A stretch of DNA of 64,000 nt from an uncultured Paracoccaceae bacterium (GCA_947498985.1 CANMMF010000003.1:186001-250000); one strand, 5' to 3'; positions 1 through 9,392 are shown, counted from the stretch's first letter. Program-made: numbers and translations. Notes: generated from the sequence alone by a model not told the origin.

Positions 1-78
1 GTTTTCCGCGACCGGCTGCCTTCCCGGGAGGCGCGCGCCTTTGTGGCCATCGCGCGGGAATTGGACGCGTCGGGGTGA
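1..78 (+). CDS. C-terminal fragment of an unidentified protein
   Basis: The first reading frame is open from base 1 to a TGA at 76-78. It encodes 25 residues, rich in Arg and Ala and ending in ARELDASG. The 5' part lies outside the window. The fragment is too short to assign to a family. It is followed by 232 bases without a convincing gene before ihfB, so it probably ends a separate upstream gene. Confidence 0.4.
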   Translation, partial: VFRDRLPSREARAFVAIARELDASG

Positions 79-310
79 GCGATCGCGGCCCCGGGCGGCG
101 CCGAATCGGGGGGTGACGTTGCGGCGCGACGGACATGCGCGGTCTGCTCCAATATCGGATCAGGGCGTTTATTTGTCATCCCGTCGCCCGCAAACCGCTG
201 CGGAACTTGGATTTTCGCGCGTTGGACGGTTCCACAAGTTAGGAAGTTTGCGTATAGTCTGGGTCTATCAAGCGCCGTCGACAAGGCGTGTCTCAGGGGG
301 ATGTGAGACC

Positions 311-592
311 ATGATCAGGTCAGAATTGATCCAGAAGATCGCCGATGAAAACCCGCATCTGTACCAGCGGGATGTGGAAAGAATCGTCAATACGATCTTT
401 GATGAGATCACCAATGCCATGGCCCGGGGTGACCGGGTGGAGCTGCGCGGCTTTGGCGCGTTTTCGGTCAAGAAACGCGATGCGCGCACGGGACGGAACC
501 CGAGGACGGGGGAGTCGGTTGAGGTGGAAGAGAAACACGTCCCGTTCTTCAAGACTGGCAAGCTCTTGCGGGACCGACTGAACGGAAAGTAA
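311..592 (+). CDS. ihfB: Integration host factor subunit beta
   Basis: 93-residue nucleoid protein of the HU/IHF family; with IhfA it bends DNA at specific sites. The family arm motif RNPRTG is at residues 62-67 and the FKTGK-type C-terminus is present; length is normal. The frame is open further upstream, but family homology begins only at the ATG at 311, shortly after a purine-rich GGGGGATG stretch. LapA follows 3 bases after the stop, a conserved order in Rhodobacteraceae, so the two are probably co-transcribed. Confidence 0.95.
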   Translation: MIRSELIQKIADENPHLYQRDVERIVNTIFDEITNAMARGDRVELRGFGAFSVKKRDARTGRNPRTGESVEVEEKHVPFFKTGKLLRDRLNGK

Positions 593-595
593 CCC

Positions 596-955
596 ATGCG
601 CTACATTCGCTACGCCTTCCTCGCCGCTCTGGCGATTGTTCTGGTGACGGTGGCTCTGGCCAACCGTGGCGCCGTTACGCTGAACTCGCTGCCCGAGGGG
701 CTGGCGGCGATCCCGGGGATGGGCTGGCTGGCGGTCTCGATCCAGCTGCCTTTGTTCATCGTGATCTTCGGCGGCATCGTGTTCGGTCTGCTGATCGGCT
801 TCGTCTGGGAATGGTTCCGCGAGCACAAGCACCGTGCCGAAGCCGCGCGCAAGAAGGCCGAGGTCAAGAAGCTGGAGCGCGAGCTGAAGCGCACGCAGGA
901 TGAGCGCGACAAGGACAAGGACGAGGTTCTGGCGCTGCTCGACCAGGCCAGCTGA
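596..955 (+). CDS. lapA: LapA/DUF1049-type inner-membrane protein
   Basis: 119 residues. There is a hydrophobic segment at about 5-22 and a second at about 50-72, followed by a charged Lys/Glu/Arg-rich coiled coil (about 75-115). This is the architecture of LapA-domain proteins, which in E. coli pair with LapB in controlling lipopolysaccharide assembly. The gene starts 3 bases after ihfB. Membership of the family is clear from this layout; a role in LPS control here is inference. Confidence 0.8.
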   Translation: MRYIRYAFLAALAIVLVTVALANRGAVTLNSLPEGLAAIPGMGWLAVSIQLPLFIVIFGGIVFGLLIGFVWEWFREHKHRAEAARKKAEVKKLERELKRTQDERDKDKDEVLALLDQAS

Positions 956-970
956 CCGCGCGCAGTTTGC

Positions 971-1050
971 GGCAGATGAAGGGAAGGGGGCGCTGCCCCC
1001 TCTGCCGCCGGGGCGGCATTCACCCCCGAAGTATTTCCGAACCAGAGAAG
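971..1050. repeat. Rhodobacteraceae-type intergenic hairpin repeat
   Basis: Between lapA and trpF lie two adjacent GC hairpins: GGGGGC-gct-GCCCCC (986-1000) and GCCGCC-gg-GGCGGC (1004-1017). They are followed by CACCCCCGAAGTATTT and AACCAGAGAAG. This block resembles a short element I know to recur between genes in roseobacters. It could attenuate transcription between lapA and trpF. No other copy was noticed in this window. Confidence 0.5.
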
Positions 1051-1064
1051 CACAGGGACCGCGC

Positions 1065-1727
1065 GTGAGCGACATTCGTGTGAAAATCTGCGGTCTGACG
1101 CGCGCCGGGGACGTGGCCACCGTGGTGGAGGCCGGGGCGGCTTATGCGGGCTTCGTGTTCTTTGCCAAGAGCCCGCGCCATGTGTCGGTCGAACACGCGC
1201 GGGATCTGGCGGTTCTGGCGCCACCGGGGCTGGCCAAGGTGGCACTTGTGGTCAATGCGGACAACGACGCGCTGGACGCCATAACAGGTGGCGTGCCGCT
1301 CGACATGCTGCAGCTTCACGGCAGTGAGAGCCCGGCGCGGGTGTCCGAGATCCGCGCCCGCTACGGCCTGCCGGTGATGAAAGCGGTTGGCGTGGCAGAG
1401 GAGAACGATCTGGAAAAGATCGCTGTCTACGCGCAGGTCGCCGATCAGATCCTCATCGATGCCAAGCCGCCGAAAGACGCCGATCTGCCCGGCGGCAACG
1501 GGCTGGCCTTTGATTGGCGGCTGATCGCGGGCAAACGCTGGGCCAGGCCCTGGATGCTGGCCGGCGGGCTCACACCTGAGACGGTGGGGCTGGCGACCCG
1601 GATGACCGGGGCGCAACAGTTGGACGTGTCCTCCGGCGTCGAAGCGGCGCCGGGGCAGAAGGATCCCGCGCGCATCGCGGCCTTTGTGACCGCGGCGCGG
1701 GACGCACAACTGGTGCCGAAGCTCTGA
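1065..1727 (+). CDS. trpF: Phosphoribosylanthranilate isomerase
   Basis: 220 residues. Converts N-(5-phosphoribosyl)anthranilate to the carboxyphenylamino-deoxyribulose phosphate in tryptophan synthesis. The N-terminal KICGLT (residues 7-12) carries the active-site Cys; LHG and the late LAGGLTP phosphate-binding motif are also present. GTG at 1065 is the start because the KICGLT beta strand must be near the N-terminus; ATG codons further upstream add a non-homologous repeat region. The following gene is convergent, so trpB, often next to trpF in this group, is not adjacent here. Confidence 0.93.
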   Translation: MSDIRVKICGLTRAGDVATVVEAGAAYAGFVFFAKSPRHVSVEHARDLAVLAPPGLAKVALVVNADNDALDAITGGVPLDMLQLHGSESPARVSEIRARYGLPVMKAVGVAEENDLEKIAVYAQVADQILIDAKPPKDADLPGGNGLAFDWRLIAGKRWARPWMLAGGLTPETVGLATRMTGAQQLDVSSGVEAAPGQKDPARIAAFVTAARDAQLVPKL

Positions 1728-2066
1728 TCAGATGAGGTCGAGGACCCGTTCCGGCGGGCGCCCGATAACCGCCTTGCCGTCCTGAAACGCCACGGGCCGT
1801 TCGATGAGCCTGGGCGCCTCCGCCATGGCCTTCAGCAGCGTTGCGGCATCGTCTGCGCGGCAAAGCCCCATGGCTTTGAACTCGGGCTCTTTGACGCGCA
1901 TCATTTCGATGACGGGCAGCGTCAGGGCGACCTGCGCGGCTTCGAGCTCGGCCAGGGTGGGCGGGTCGTCGAGATAGCGGCGGATCGTGACATCGACCCC
2001 GCGCGCTTGGAGCAAGGCAAGCGCTTGCCGGGATTTCGAGCAGCGCGGGTTGTGCCAGAGGATCAT
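1728..2066 (-). CDS. ArsC/Spx-family thioredoxin-fold protein (arsenate reductase-like)
   Basis: 112 residues. The N-terminal NPRCSKSR puts the single catalytic Cys at residue 9, as in glutaredoxin-coupled ArsC. Near the C-terminus ERPVAF...GRPPE carries the family arginines. The start overlaps the pyrD stop by 4 bases (ATGA), so it is translationally coupled to pyrD. There is no ars operon beside it; many such orphan homologues are not proven arsenate reductases. Its stop directly abuts the convergent trpF stop. Confidence 0.8.
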   Translation of the reverse strand: MILWHNPRCSKSRQALALLQARGVDVTIRRYLDDPPTLAELEAAQVALTLPVIEMMRVKEPEFKAMGLCRADDAATLLKAMAEAPRLIERPVAFQDGKAVIGRPPERVLDLI

Positions 2067-3121
2067 GTCCAGTCTCCGATTCCGGTGCCGACCGCGTCGG
2101 CGATGTGGGCATGGCCGTCCGCGGCCAGAAGACGGTCGAGCCCTGTCGTGATCTCCTGCACCAGTGTCAGGCCGCCATAGACCAGGGCGGTGTAAAGCTG
2201 CACGGCGCTCGCCCCGGCCCGGATCTTGGCATAGGCCTGTTCGGCCGAGCCAACGCCGCCGACGCCGATCAGGGGCAGGGCGCCGTCCGTCAGTCTGGCC
2301 AGTTTCGCCAGAACGCGGGTCGAGCGTTCGAAAAGCGGCGCGCCGGAGAGGCCGCCCGCCTCGCGTGCCTCGGGTGACCGCACGCCGTCGCGCGAGAGCG
2401 TGGTATTGGTCGCGATGATGCCCGCGACCCTGGCCGCCAGCGCCACCTCGGCCACGTCGGAGAGGCCGCCCTCGTCGAGATCCGGCGCAATTTTCAGAAA
2501 CACCGGCAGCGGCGCGGCGAGATCGGCATTGGCCTGCATCACGCCCTCCAGGAGTGCCGCCAGCGCCGCCTTGCCCTGCAGATCGCGCAGCCGTTCGGTG
2601 TTGGGAGAGCTGACATTGACGGTGGCAAAGTCGAGATGCGGGCCGCAATGGGCCAGCACCTGTGCGAAATCGGCGGCCCGGTCCTCTGACGTCTTGTTGG
2701 CGCCGAGATTGAGGCCCAGCACCATGTCGCGCGGGCGCGTGGCGAGGCGCTCGTTGATCGCGATCATGCCGTCATTGTTGAAGCCGAAGCGATTGATCGC
2801 CGCGCGGTCCTCCGAAAGCCGGAAAAGGCGGGGGCGTGGATTGCCCGGCTGCGGATGGGGGGTGGCGGCACCCACCTCGACAAAGCCGAACCCGGCGCGG
2901 CTGAGCCCGAGCAGCGCCTCGGCGTTCTTGTCGAACCCGGCGGCAAGCCCGACCGGATTGGGCAGCGTGAGCCCGGCCACATTGCAGCGCAACCTGTCGG
3001 AGGTCAGCAGACCCGGCGCCGGGGCGATACCCGCCTGCAAGGCGCGCAAGGCAAGCCCGTGCGCGCGCTCCGGATCGGTGCGGCGCAGCACCGCGAGGCC
3101 GGCCTGCTCGAGAAGCTTCAT
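2063..3121 (-). CDS. pyrD: Dihydroorotate dehydrogenase (quinone), class 2
   Basis: 352 residues. Membrane-associated FMN enzyme oxidising dihydroorotate to orotate in pyrimidine synthesis. The N-terminal amphipathic segment (about 1-35), [25 protein letters not shown] and the late IGVGGV motif are all present. ATG at 3121 fits the family N-terminus. An in-frame ATG at 3145 would add eight residues and would still not overlap the DUF952 gene upstream. It lies in a minus-strand run with the DUF952 gene before it and the ArsC-like gene after it. Confidence 0.93.
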   Translation of the reverse strand: MKLLEQAGLAVLRRTDPERAHGLALRALQAGIAPAPGLLTSDRLRCNVAGLTLPNPVGLAAGFDKNAEALLGLSRAGFGFVEVGAATPHPQPGNPRPRLFRLSEDRAAINRFGFNNDGMIAINERLATRPRDMVLGLNLGANKTSEDRAADFAQVLAHCGPHLDFATVNVSSPNTERLRDLQGKAALAALLEGVMQANADLAAPLPVFLKIAPDLDEGGLSDVAEVALAARVAGIIATNTTLSRDGVRSPEAREAGGLSGAPLFERSTRVLAKLARLTDGALPLIGVGGVGSAEQAYAKIRAGASAVQLYTALVYGGLTLVQEITTGLDRLLAADGHAHIADAVGTGIGDWT

Positions 3122-3155
3122 GGCGTGCGTATGCGGGGTCTGCATATCCGCCCGA

Positions 3156-3491
3156 TCACGCAAAGCCGTCCGGAAACACGTGCCCGTCCGGGCCAAGCGG
3201 CAGTGGCTGCGCCCAGACCACATCCGCCAGCCGCAATGGCGCGTAGAGATGCGGGAATTGCTGCCCGCCGCGCGACACTTCCCATTTGAGCGCGGTCATG
3301 CGGTCGGTCTCCAGCGCCGCCAGCATCAACCCGTCGGCACCTGCAAAATGCTTTGCCGCCGTCTCGCGCGCCTGTGCGGCGGTCGAGAAATGCACATAGC
3401 CATCGGCGATATCGACAGGCGCGCCCGGGGTTTCCCCCCTTTCGCGCAGATCCGCCCATTCCCCGGCCCGCAAAATCTTGTAGATTTCCAT
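3156..3491 (-). CDS. DUF952 family protein
   Basis: 111-residue cytosolic protein. It has the DUF952 hallmarks: an N-terminal [14 protein letters not shown] (about 36-44), a late PHLYAPL and C-terminal DGHVFP. Its function is not established. It is placed just upstream of pyrD on the same strand, a recurring neighbourhood in Rhodobacteraceae. The start at 3489-3491 is the first codon of the conserved region. Confidence 0.85.
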   Translation of the reverse strand: MEIYKILRAGEWADLRERGETPGAPVDIADGYVHFSTAAQARETAAKHFAGADGLMLAALETDRMTALKWEVSRGGQQFPHLYAPLRLADVVWAQPLPLGPDGHVFPDGFA

Positions 3492-3674
3492 GTGAGCTTG
3501 TTGCCGTCTGAGGCCGGGACGGTCAAGGCTTGCTGACGTCGCAGCAGGCACAGCGACCCGTTTGGCGGCAGCGCGCGAACGAGAGCCGCCTCTGCCCCTG
3601 CGTAGCCTTTGACAGCGCGCCCGCCGCGCGTCACCATCGCGGCTATAAAAAACCACGACAGAGAGGATTCCCCC

Positions 3675-5240
3675 ATGTCTGCAAGACTTCTCGCAAGCGC
3701 TGCCGCGCTGGCCATGCTGGCCGGTGCCGCGCAGGCCGAGTACACCCTGACGATCCTGCACACCAACGACTTCCATGACCGGTTTGAGCCGATCAACCGC
3801 TTTGATTCGACCTGCTCGGATGAAGACAACACCGAAGGCAAATGTTTTGGCGGCATCGGACGCATGATCACCGCGATTGGCGAAGCACGCGACCGCGCGC
3901 CGGGTGACGTGCTGCTGCTGGATGCGGGCGACCAGTTTCAGGGCTCGCTCTTTTACACGCAGTATGGCGGCGATCTGGCGGCCGAGTTCATGACGCAGCT
4001 GAATTACGACGCCATGGCGGTGGGCAATCACGAGTTTGACGATGGCCCCGAAGGGCTGGCCGCGTTCCTCGATCAGGTCTCCTTCCCGGTCCTGTCGGCC
4101 AATATCGACGTGAGCCAGAACAACATGCTGGCGGGCAAGGTCGAGAAATCCACCGTGCTGACCCGCGGCGATCATCGCATCGGGATCGTGTCGGTGCTGG
4201 CCGAAGACACGGTCGAAACCTCTTCGCCCGGGCCGAGCGTGGTGTTCTCCCCGGCGCTTGATGCCGCGCAGGCCGAGATCGACGCACTGACGGCGGATGG
4301 CGTGAACAAGATCATCCTGCTGACCCATGTCGGCCTGCCTGCCGACATGGCGCTGGCCGAAGGGCTGACGGATGTGGACCTGATCATCGGCGGGCATTCG
4401 CATACGCTTTTGTCGAACACCGATGAGGACGCGGCGGGCAGCTATCCGATGATGGTGAATGACGTGCCGATCGTGCAGGCTTACGCCTATTCGAAGTATC
4501 TGGGCGAGCTGCAGGTCACGTTTGACGACGCGGGCATGGTCACCGAGATCAGCGGCGACCCGATCCTGCTCGATGCCTCCGTGGCCGAGGACGAAGCCGC
4601 TGTCGCGCGCATGGACGAGCTGGCCAAGCCGCTCGAAGAGCTGCGCAACCGCGTGGTCGCCGAAAGTGCCGACGTGATCGAAGGCGCGCGCGAGGTCTGC
4701 CGGGCGATGGAATGCCCGATGGGCAACCTTGTGGCCGACGCGATGCTGGCGCGCGTGAAGGATCAGGGTATCGAGATCGCCATCCAGAACGGCGGCGGAT
4801 TGCGCGCCTCCATCGACGCGGGCGAAGTGACCATGGGCGAAGTTCTGACCGTGCTGCCCTTCCAGAACACGCTCTCGACCTTCCAGGTCTCGGGCGCCAC
4901 GGTGGTCGAAGCGCTGGAAAACGGCGTCAGCCAGGTCGAGGAAGGCGCGGGCCGTTTCCCGCAGGTCGCGGGTATGACCTACACGGTGGACCTGACGCAG
5001 GAGCCGGGCAGCCGGATCATGGATGTCATGGTCGGCGACGCACCGATTGACATGGAGAAAGTCTACGGCGTGGTCTCCAACAACTACGTGCGCAATGGCG
5101 GCGACGGCTACAAGATGTTCGTGGATGCCGACAACGCCTATGATTTCGGTCCGGATCTGGCGGACGTGACGGCGGAATTCATCGCCGCAAACGCCCCCTA
5201 CACGCCCTACACGGATGGCCGGATCACCGTGCAGAAATAA
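3675..5240 (+). CDS. Periplasmic 5'-nucleotidase / UshA-type metallophosphoesterase
   Basis: 521 residues with a signal peptide (residues 1-21, cleaved after AQA). The N-terminal metallophosphoesterase domain has the metal-ligand motifs TNDFH (30-34), GNHEFDD and GGHSH. The C-terminal 5'-nucleotidase domain has NGGGLRASI and SNNYVRNGGDG. It probably hydrolyses extracellular nucleotides to nucleosides and phosphate. The start is chosen for the signal peptide and the preceding GAGAGGA. It is transcribed alone, divergent from the DUF952 gene, and ends at a strong hairpin. Confidence 0.9.
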   Translation: MSARLLASAAALAMLAGAAQAEYTLTILHTNDFHDRFEPINRFDSTCSDEDNTEGKCFGGIGRMITAIGEARDRAPGDVLLLDAGDQFQGSLFYTQYGGDLAAEFMTQLNYDAMAVGNHEFDDGPEGLAAFLDQVSFPVLSANIDVSQNNMLAGKVEKSTVLTRGDHRIGIVSVLAEDTVETSSPGPSVVFSPALDAAQAEIDALTADGVNKIILLTHVGLPADMALAEGLTDVDLIIGGHSHTLLSNTDEDAAGSYPMMVNDVPIVQAYAYSKYLGELQVTFDDAGMVTEISGDPILLDASVAEDEAAVARMDELAKPLEELRNRVVAESADVIEGAREVCRAMECPMGNLVADAMLARVKDQGIEIAIQNGGGLRASIDAGEVTMGEVLTVLPFQNTLSTFQVSGATVVEALENGVSQVEEGAGRFPQVAGMTYTVDLTQEPGSRIMDVMVGDAPIDMEKVYGVVSNNYVRNGGDGYKMFVDADNAYDFGPDLADVTAEFIAANAPYTPYTDGRITVQK

Positions 5241-5259
5241 GCGCCCGGCGCTTGAGATA

Positions 5260-5288
5260 CACCGGCCCGCGCGATGAGCGGGCCGGTG
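5260..5288. terminator. Bidirectional hairpin between convergent genes
   Basis: An 11-base stem CACCGGCCCGC / GCGGGCCGGTG with a 7-base loop lies between the convergent 5'-nucleotidase and BON-LysM genes. It has no long T-tract on either side. Position and stem strength suggest a shared terminator. Confidence 0.7.
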
Positions 5289-5293
5289 ACCGA

Positions 5294-5722
5294 TCAGGCG
5301 GTTTTGGTCTGCGGGATGCGCAGCACCTGGCCGGGATAGATCTTGTCGGGATCCGACAGCATCGGGCGGTTGGCCTCGAATACCTCCTGGTAGCGCGCGC
5401 CGTTGCCCAGCGTCTTTTCGGCAATCTTCCAGAGCGACTCGCCCTCTTCGACGGTGTGGAACACCGCGTCGTCGGAATCACTGGCCTCGACCTCGGCCAC
5501 ACCTTCGACATTGCCGACCGCGAGAATGACCTTTTCGCGGTCTTCTGCCGAGAGCGTGCCGCCCTCGAGCTTGACCTTGTCGCCCTCGACGGTGATGTCC
5601 ACGTCATCGGCGCTCAGTCCAAGCTCTTTCACCTCCTGCCTGAGCGTCTCGGCGTCCGGTGCCTTGTCACCGCCGCCCGCAAGCGACTTGCCGGATTTTT
5701 TCCAGAAATTGAACAGACCCAT
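5294..5722 (-). CDS. Kbp/YgaU-like BON-LysM protein
   Basis: 142 residues. The N-terminal MGLFNFWKK is followed by a BON domain (about 30-75) and a C-terminal LysM domain (about 88-140) ending KIYPGQVLRIP. Order, length and the MGLFNF start match E. coli Kbp (YgaU), a cytoplasmic potassium-binding protein. There is no signal peptide, which argues against a cell-wall role. ATG at 5722 is supported by GGAGG upstream; a TTG 12 bases earlier is less likely. It lies downstream of the ABC exporter on the same strand. Confidence 0.88.
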   Translation of the reverse strand: MGLFNFWKKSGKSLAGGGDKAPDAETLRQEVKELGLSADDVDITVEGDKVKLEGGTLSAEDREKVILAVGNVEGVAEVEASDSDDAVFHTVEEGESLWKIAEKTLGNGARYQEVFEANRPMLSDPDKIYPGQVLRIPQTKTA

Positions 5723-5843
5723 GGCTGCCTCCAATTGTTACAACTGGTGCCATGTGCCGTGAGACCGGTTGCGGGCTCAAGGGGAAAGTGCTCCGGATCT
5801 CCCATGGCGCTTCGCCGTTCAGGCGGTCTGCGTCAGCGCCGTG

Positions 5844-7643
5844 TCACTCCGCGGCCATGCCGTCGGTGAACTGCAGCCGCGCCAGCCGCGCATAAAGCCC
5901 GCCTTCGGCCACAAGCGCGTCGTGCGCGCCGGTCGCCACAACCCGGCCCTCATCCATCACGATGATCCGGTCGGCCTTTTTCACGGTCGCCAGACGGTGC
6001 GCGACAATCACGGTTGTGCGCCCTTCGGCCAGCGTGTCGACCGCCTGCTGCACCGCGCGCTCGCTTTCGGCATCGAGCGCCGAGGTCGCCTCGTCCAGCA
6101 ACAGCACCGGAGCGTCGCGCAGGATCGCGCGGGCGATGGCCACCCGTTGCTTTTGCCCCCCTGACAGCATCACGCCGCGCTCGCCCAGCCAGGTGTCGTA
6201 GCCGTCCGGCAACTCCGTCAGAAAGCCATGGGCCGCGGCGGCGCGCGCGGCGGCCTCGATCTCGGCATCGGTGGCGTCGGGCCGCCCGAAGCGGATGTTG
6301 TCGCGGGCGCTGGCAGCAAAAATCACCGGATCCTGCGGCACCAGCGCGAGGTGGCGGCGGAACGCCTGCCGGTCAAGCTCTGTCAGGGGCACACCGTCGA
6401 GCGTGATGACACCGGCATCGGCGTCATAAAACCGCTGGATCATCTGGATGATCGTGGTTTTCCCGGCCCCCGAGGGGCCCACGAGGGCGACGGTTTCCCC
6501 CGGCGCGATACGCAGATCCACCCCGTCGAGCGCCGGTGTGTCGCGCCGCGTCGGATAGGCAAACCGCACATCGTCAAAGACAATCTCGCCGCGCACCGGC
6601 TCTGGCAGGCTGCGCGGGTCAGAGGGGTCCTGCACGGTGTCCTCCGCCTCCAGCAGATCGACCAACCGCTCGGTTGCACCCGCCGCCCGCTGCAATTCGC
6701 CAAACACCTCCGACAGGGCCGCGACGGCGCCCGCGACGAAGACCGCGTAGATCACGAACTGGATCAGGGTTCCCGCGCTGATGACGCCCGCCCGCACGTC
6801 CCACGCCCCGACCCAGAGCACGCCGACAATGCCGGTGAAGACCAGAAAGATCACGATGGCGGTCATGCCCGACCGGGTCCAGATCCGGCGGCGCGCGGCG
6901 TCAAAGCTCTTTTCCGTCACATCCGCGAATGCCGCCTGCGAGATCGTCTCGTGGGTATAGGCCTGCACGGTCTGCACGCTGGTGAGCGCCTCGGACGCAT
7001 TGCCAGACGAGGCCGCGATCCAGTCCTGATTTTCGCGGCTGAGCACCCGCAAGCGGCGCCCCAGCACCATGATCGGCACAATCACCGCAGGCACGATCAG
7101 CATCACAAGCCCGGTGAGCTTGGCCGAGGTGAAGAGCATCAGAATCAACCCGCCGACCAGCAACAGGATGTTGCGCAAGGCAATCGAGATCGACGAGCCG
7201 ATGACCGACAGGATCAGCGTGGTGTCGGTGGTGATGCGGCTCAGCACCTCTCCGGTCATGGTTTTTTCGTAGAAGGCGGGGCTCAGGCTGATCACCCGGT
7301 CAAAGACCGCCTTGCGGATGTCGGCCACCACCCGTTCGCCCAATCGCGAGACCAGCGCATAACGCAGCGCCGTGCCCAGGGCGAGCAGCGCCGCGATCCC
7401 GAGCGCGGCGCCGAAATAGAGGTTCAGCAACTCGCCGGATTTTGTGTTGAAATTGTCGACCACGCGGCGCACCGCCATGGGCAGGATGAGCGAGATGCAG
7501 GCCGTCGCCACCAGGGCGCAAAGCGCCGCGCTCAGCAGCAGCCGGTATGGCCGCATGAAGGGCCAGAGCGCGCCCAGAGAGCCGAGCCTGCGCGATTTGG
7601 CGCGCTCTTCGTTGTTCTTCGTCTGGCTGGGCGTGCGGGCCAT
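5844..7643 (-). CDS. ABC exporter, fused transmembrane and ATPase domains
   Basis: 599 residues: a six-helix transmembrane domain (about 25-330) and a nucleotide-binding domain (about 350-590). Walker A GPSGAGKTT, signature LSGGQKQR, Walker B LLLDEATSALD and the H-loop AHRLAT are intact. It is a half-transporter of the MsbA/lipid-exporter type and should act as a homodimer in the inner membrane. The substrate cannot be read from the sequence. ATG at 7643 follows a GGAGG. It is a monocistronic or first gene with the BON-LysM gene downstream. Confidence 0.88.
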   Translation of the reverse strand: MARTPSQTKNNEERAKSRRLGSLGALWPFMRPYRLLLSAALCALVATACISLILPMAVRRVVDNFNTKSGELLNLYFGAALGIAALLALGTALRYALVSRLGERVVADIRKAVFDRVISLSPAFYEKTMTGEVLSRITTDTTLILSVIGSSISIALRNILLLVGGLILMLFTSAKLTGLVMLIVPAVIVPIMVLGRRLRVLSRENQDWIAASSGNASEALTSVQTVQAYTHETISQAAFADVTEKSFDAARRRIWTRSGMTAIVIFLVFTGIVGVLWVGAWDVRAGVISAGTLIQFVIYAVFVAGAVAALSEVFGELQRAAGATERLVDLLEAEDTVQDPSDPRSLPEPVRGEIVFDDVRFAYPTRRDTPALDGVDLRIAPGETVALVGPSGAGKTTIIQMIQRFYDADAGVITLDGVPLTELDRQAFRRHLALVPQDPVIFAASARDNIRFGRPDATDAEIEAAARAAAAHGFLTELPDGYDTWLGERGVMLSGGQKQRVAIARAILRDAPVLLLDEATSALDAESERAVQQAVDTLAEGRTTVIVAHRLATVKKADRIIVMDEGRVVATGAHDALVAEGGLYARLARLQFTDGMAAE

Positions 7644-7896
7644 GCGGCCTCCAATGTTAACTATCCTGCGGTTTTTGCCATGCTGACAGCCCGGGTCAAG
7701 CGCTGCATTGCCGCGCCTTCGGTCGTCGGGGGGCGGGGAGCGGCGGGAATGCCGGGCCTCGATGTGCAGATCCGGCGAGTTTCATCGGGGTGGGATCTGC
7801 GCGCTGCCCGGCGCGATCCCTTAACCTAGGCCCGTCGCGCGACGCTCAGTGAGCCGGATCGTGTGCAACTGGTGGTGGTATGTCGGGGAGATGCTC

Positions 7897-7970
7897 TGGA
7901 GCGGGCGACGGGAATCGAACCCGTATCATCAGCTTGGAAGGCTGAGGTCTTACCATTACACAACGCCCGC
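7897..7970 (-). tRNA. tRNA-Gly (anticodon UCC)
   Basis: A 74-base cloverleaf on the minus strand: acceptor GCGGGCG pairs with CGCCCGC, and CCA is encoded at 7897-7899. The anticodon stem TCAGC/GCTGA encloses loop CTTCCAA, giving anticodon TCC, which reads GGA. The T-arm GGTTCGATTCC is intact. It stands alone, with no neighbouring tRNA. Confidence 0.95.
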
Positions 7971-8219
7971 TCTGGCGATCTGGTGAATATTTCAACCGGT
8001 GTCGGACGTCAAGGCAGGCACGCGGTTCAAAGTCCCGGTTCACGGGCGGCAATCCTCCGGAACCGGCATGGGCGTTTTGGCAGCGTCTTGGACATGCGGA
8101 GGGCTCCCGATCCCAGATCCGGACAACTGGACGCAAAGACAAACACCGCCTGTCAGACCCATCCGGCCCTCAAGGTTGCGGCGTCGTAAACAAACGTCGC
8201 CCCGTCCCTCCGGACGCGG

Positions 8220-8345
8220 TCAAAAGGCGGCCATTATCTCGAACCGGGCCGCGGATGCGTCGTCCATCGGGTAGTGGAGTTCGATCTTGAGGCCATCCGG
8301 CAGCACATCCTCCGGTGTTCCGAAATGCGCGATGATGGCGAACAT
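8220..8345 (-). CDS. Possible 41-residue small protein
   Basis: A short frame from ATG at 8345 to TGA, beginning MFAIIAHFGT and ending FEIMAAF. Third codon positions are mostly G or C, as in neighbouring genes, and a stop lies in frame just upstream. I do not recognise it and there is no obvious ribosome binding site. It may be a real small protein or the end of a decayed gene. It overlaps the 5' end of the frameshifted membrane-protein gene on the other strand by 14 bases. Confidence 0.3.
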   Translation of the reverse strand: MFAIIAHFGTPEDVLPDGLKIELHYPMDDASAARFEIMAAF

Positions 8346-8674
8346 CGAGCCCGCCCGGTGGGCGCTCTACCTGCTGGCTTGGCCGCTCGACGGGTTCCCC
8401 TCCTTCGAGACGCCCGAAATGTGGTTTCTGTCGGCCCTGACCGGCGGGTTTCTCGGCGGGTGGGGCGTAATGGTCTGGTGCCTGTCGGTCCGGGTCTGCG
8501 ATCTCGCCCGGCACCGGTGCGGCGCAGCTTTCGGACCGGGGCCTTGGTCTGGTATGTTTTCGACAGTTTCGGATCGATCACGTCCGGACACTGGCCAATG
8601 CGGTCCGGACCAATCTTGTGCTGCTTTTGATCGTGGGCCCGATGTGGCGCGCGGCCAAAGAGGCGTCGGCCTAG
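8332..8674 (+). pseudogene. Small three-helix membrane protein broken by two frameshifts
   Basis: Frame 1 from ATG at 8332/8335 gives a convincing membrane start (ARWALYLLAW, GGFLGGWGVMVW). The coding signal moves to another frame at about 8508 (PAPVRRSFRTGALVWYVFDS), then to a third at about 8596 (NAVRTNLVLLLIVGPMW) and stops at 8672-8674. Restoring one base at each point gives one protein of about 113 residues with three hydrophobic segments. Either the gene is decayed or the sequence has two single-base errors. The family is not recognised. Confidence 0.55.
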
Positions 8675-8720
8675 GTCGGGCCGCGGTTCTTGTCGCGGCA
8701 AGGCGCGCGGCCCGACCTCT

Positions 8721-9188
8721 CTAACGCACGGACAACACGGCGAAATCGCAGTTCTTCGTCAGGGTTTCGGACACCGAAGCGGTCAGCAATCGCGCGACAA
8801 ATCCGGCCTCGCGATTGCGAACGACAACCAGATCCGCCGCCTGCGCGCGCGCCGCCGCGCAGATCGCCGTTGTAACGCTGCCGGTTTGCACGATCTGCGC
8901 CGCGTGTTCGACACCGGCCTCGGCGGCCAGTGTGACGGCCTGCGAAAGGCAGGCGCGGGTGTCGGTTTCGACCAGCGGCGTCATCGGCTCCGACACGTGC
9001 TCGATCCGGGCGTAGTCCTCGAATCCGGCCCCTGGTCCTGTCTCTTGACCGATCGCGAGAAAGCTGAGCTCCGCGCCGAGTCGTCTTGCCAGTTGCGCCG
9101 CATACTCCGCGGCGCGGCACGCCTCTGCGGACCCGTCGACCCAGCACAGGATGTGCGAGAACGGCCCGGTATGCAGAGCGCGGCTCAT
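8721..9188 (-). CDS. Universal stress protein (UspA family)
   Basis: 155 residues with one Usp fold. The N-terminal HILCWVDGS strand and the VVVRNREAGFVARLLTAS region correspond to the nucleotide-binding G-x2-G-x9-G-S/T area in altered form, so ATP binding is uncertain. The start overlaps a short upstream frame (stop at 9185). An ArsR-type operator at 9343-9365 sits just upstream, so expression is probably repressed by the adjacent ArsR protein and relieved under its inducing condition. Confidence 0.85.
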   Translation of the reverse strand: MSRALHTGPFSHILCWVDGSAEACRAAEYAAQLARRLGAELSFLAIGQETGPGAGFEDYARIEHVSEPMTPLVETDTRACLSQAVTLAAEAGVEHAAQIVQTGSVTTAICAAARAQAADLVVVRNREAGFVARLLTASVSETLTKNCDFAVLSVR

Positions 9189-9340
9189 GACGGCACCGGA
9201 CGGGTGGTGGGCGACGTCGCCGTCGTGGTCGCAAGGGACAGCTGCTGACGCGGCGCGGGCGCGTTTGAGGCTCGGGCCCGGGAGGTCTTGCGAACAGGCG
9301 AAGCGCGGTCTCCGCTGGTGAGTGAGGTCTGGTACTTCAT
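9185..9340 (-). CDS. Possible 51-residue leader ORF upstream of usp
   Basis: ATG at 9340 to TGA at 9185, overlapping the Usp start codon in a TCATGA arrangement that would allow translational coupling. The peptide (MKYQTSLTSG...) is rich in Ser, Thr, Ala and Pro and resembles no family I know. There is no ribosome binding site and the operator lies immediately in front, so it could simply be untranslated leader. Confidence 0.25.
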   Translation of the reverse strand: MKYQTSLTSGDRASPVRKTSRARASNAPAPRQQLSLATTTATSPTTRPVPS

Positions 9341-9342
9341 AG

Positions 9343-9365
9343 CTACATATCCAGTTTTGTAGTTT
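9343..9365. promoter_or_regulatory. Putative ArsR operator in front of usp
   Basis: The plus strand here reads CTACATATCCAGTTTTGTAG then TTT. It aligns without gaps with the site at 9713-9735 upstream of the ArsR gene, sharing CCAGTT, TAG and TTT. Both sites precede minus-strand genes, which indicates common control by the ArsR protein. Confidence 0.6.
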
Positions 9366-9392
9366 AATTTAAGCAAAAAAACGCGTCTTCTA

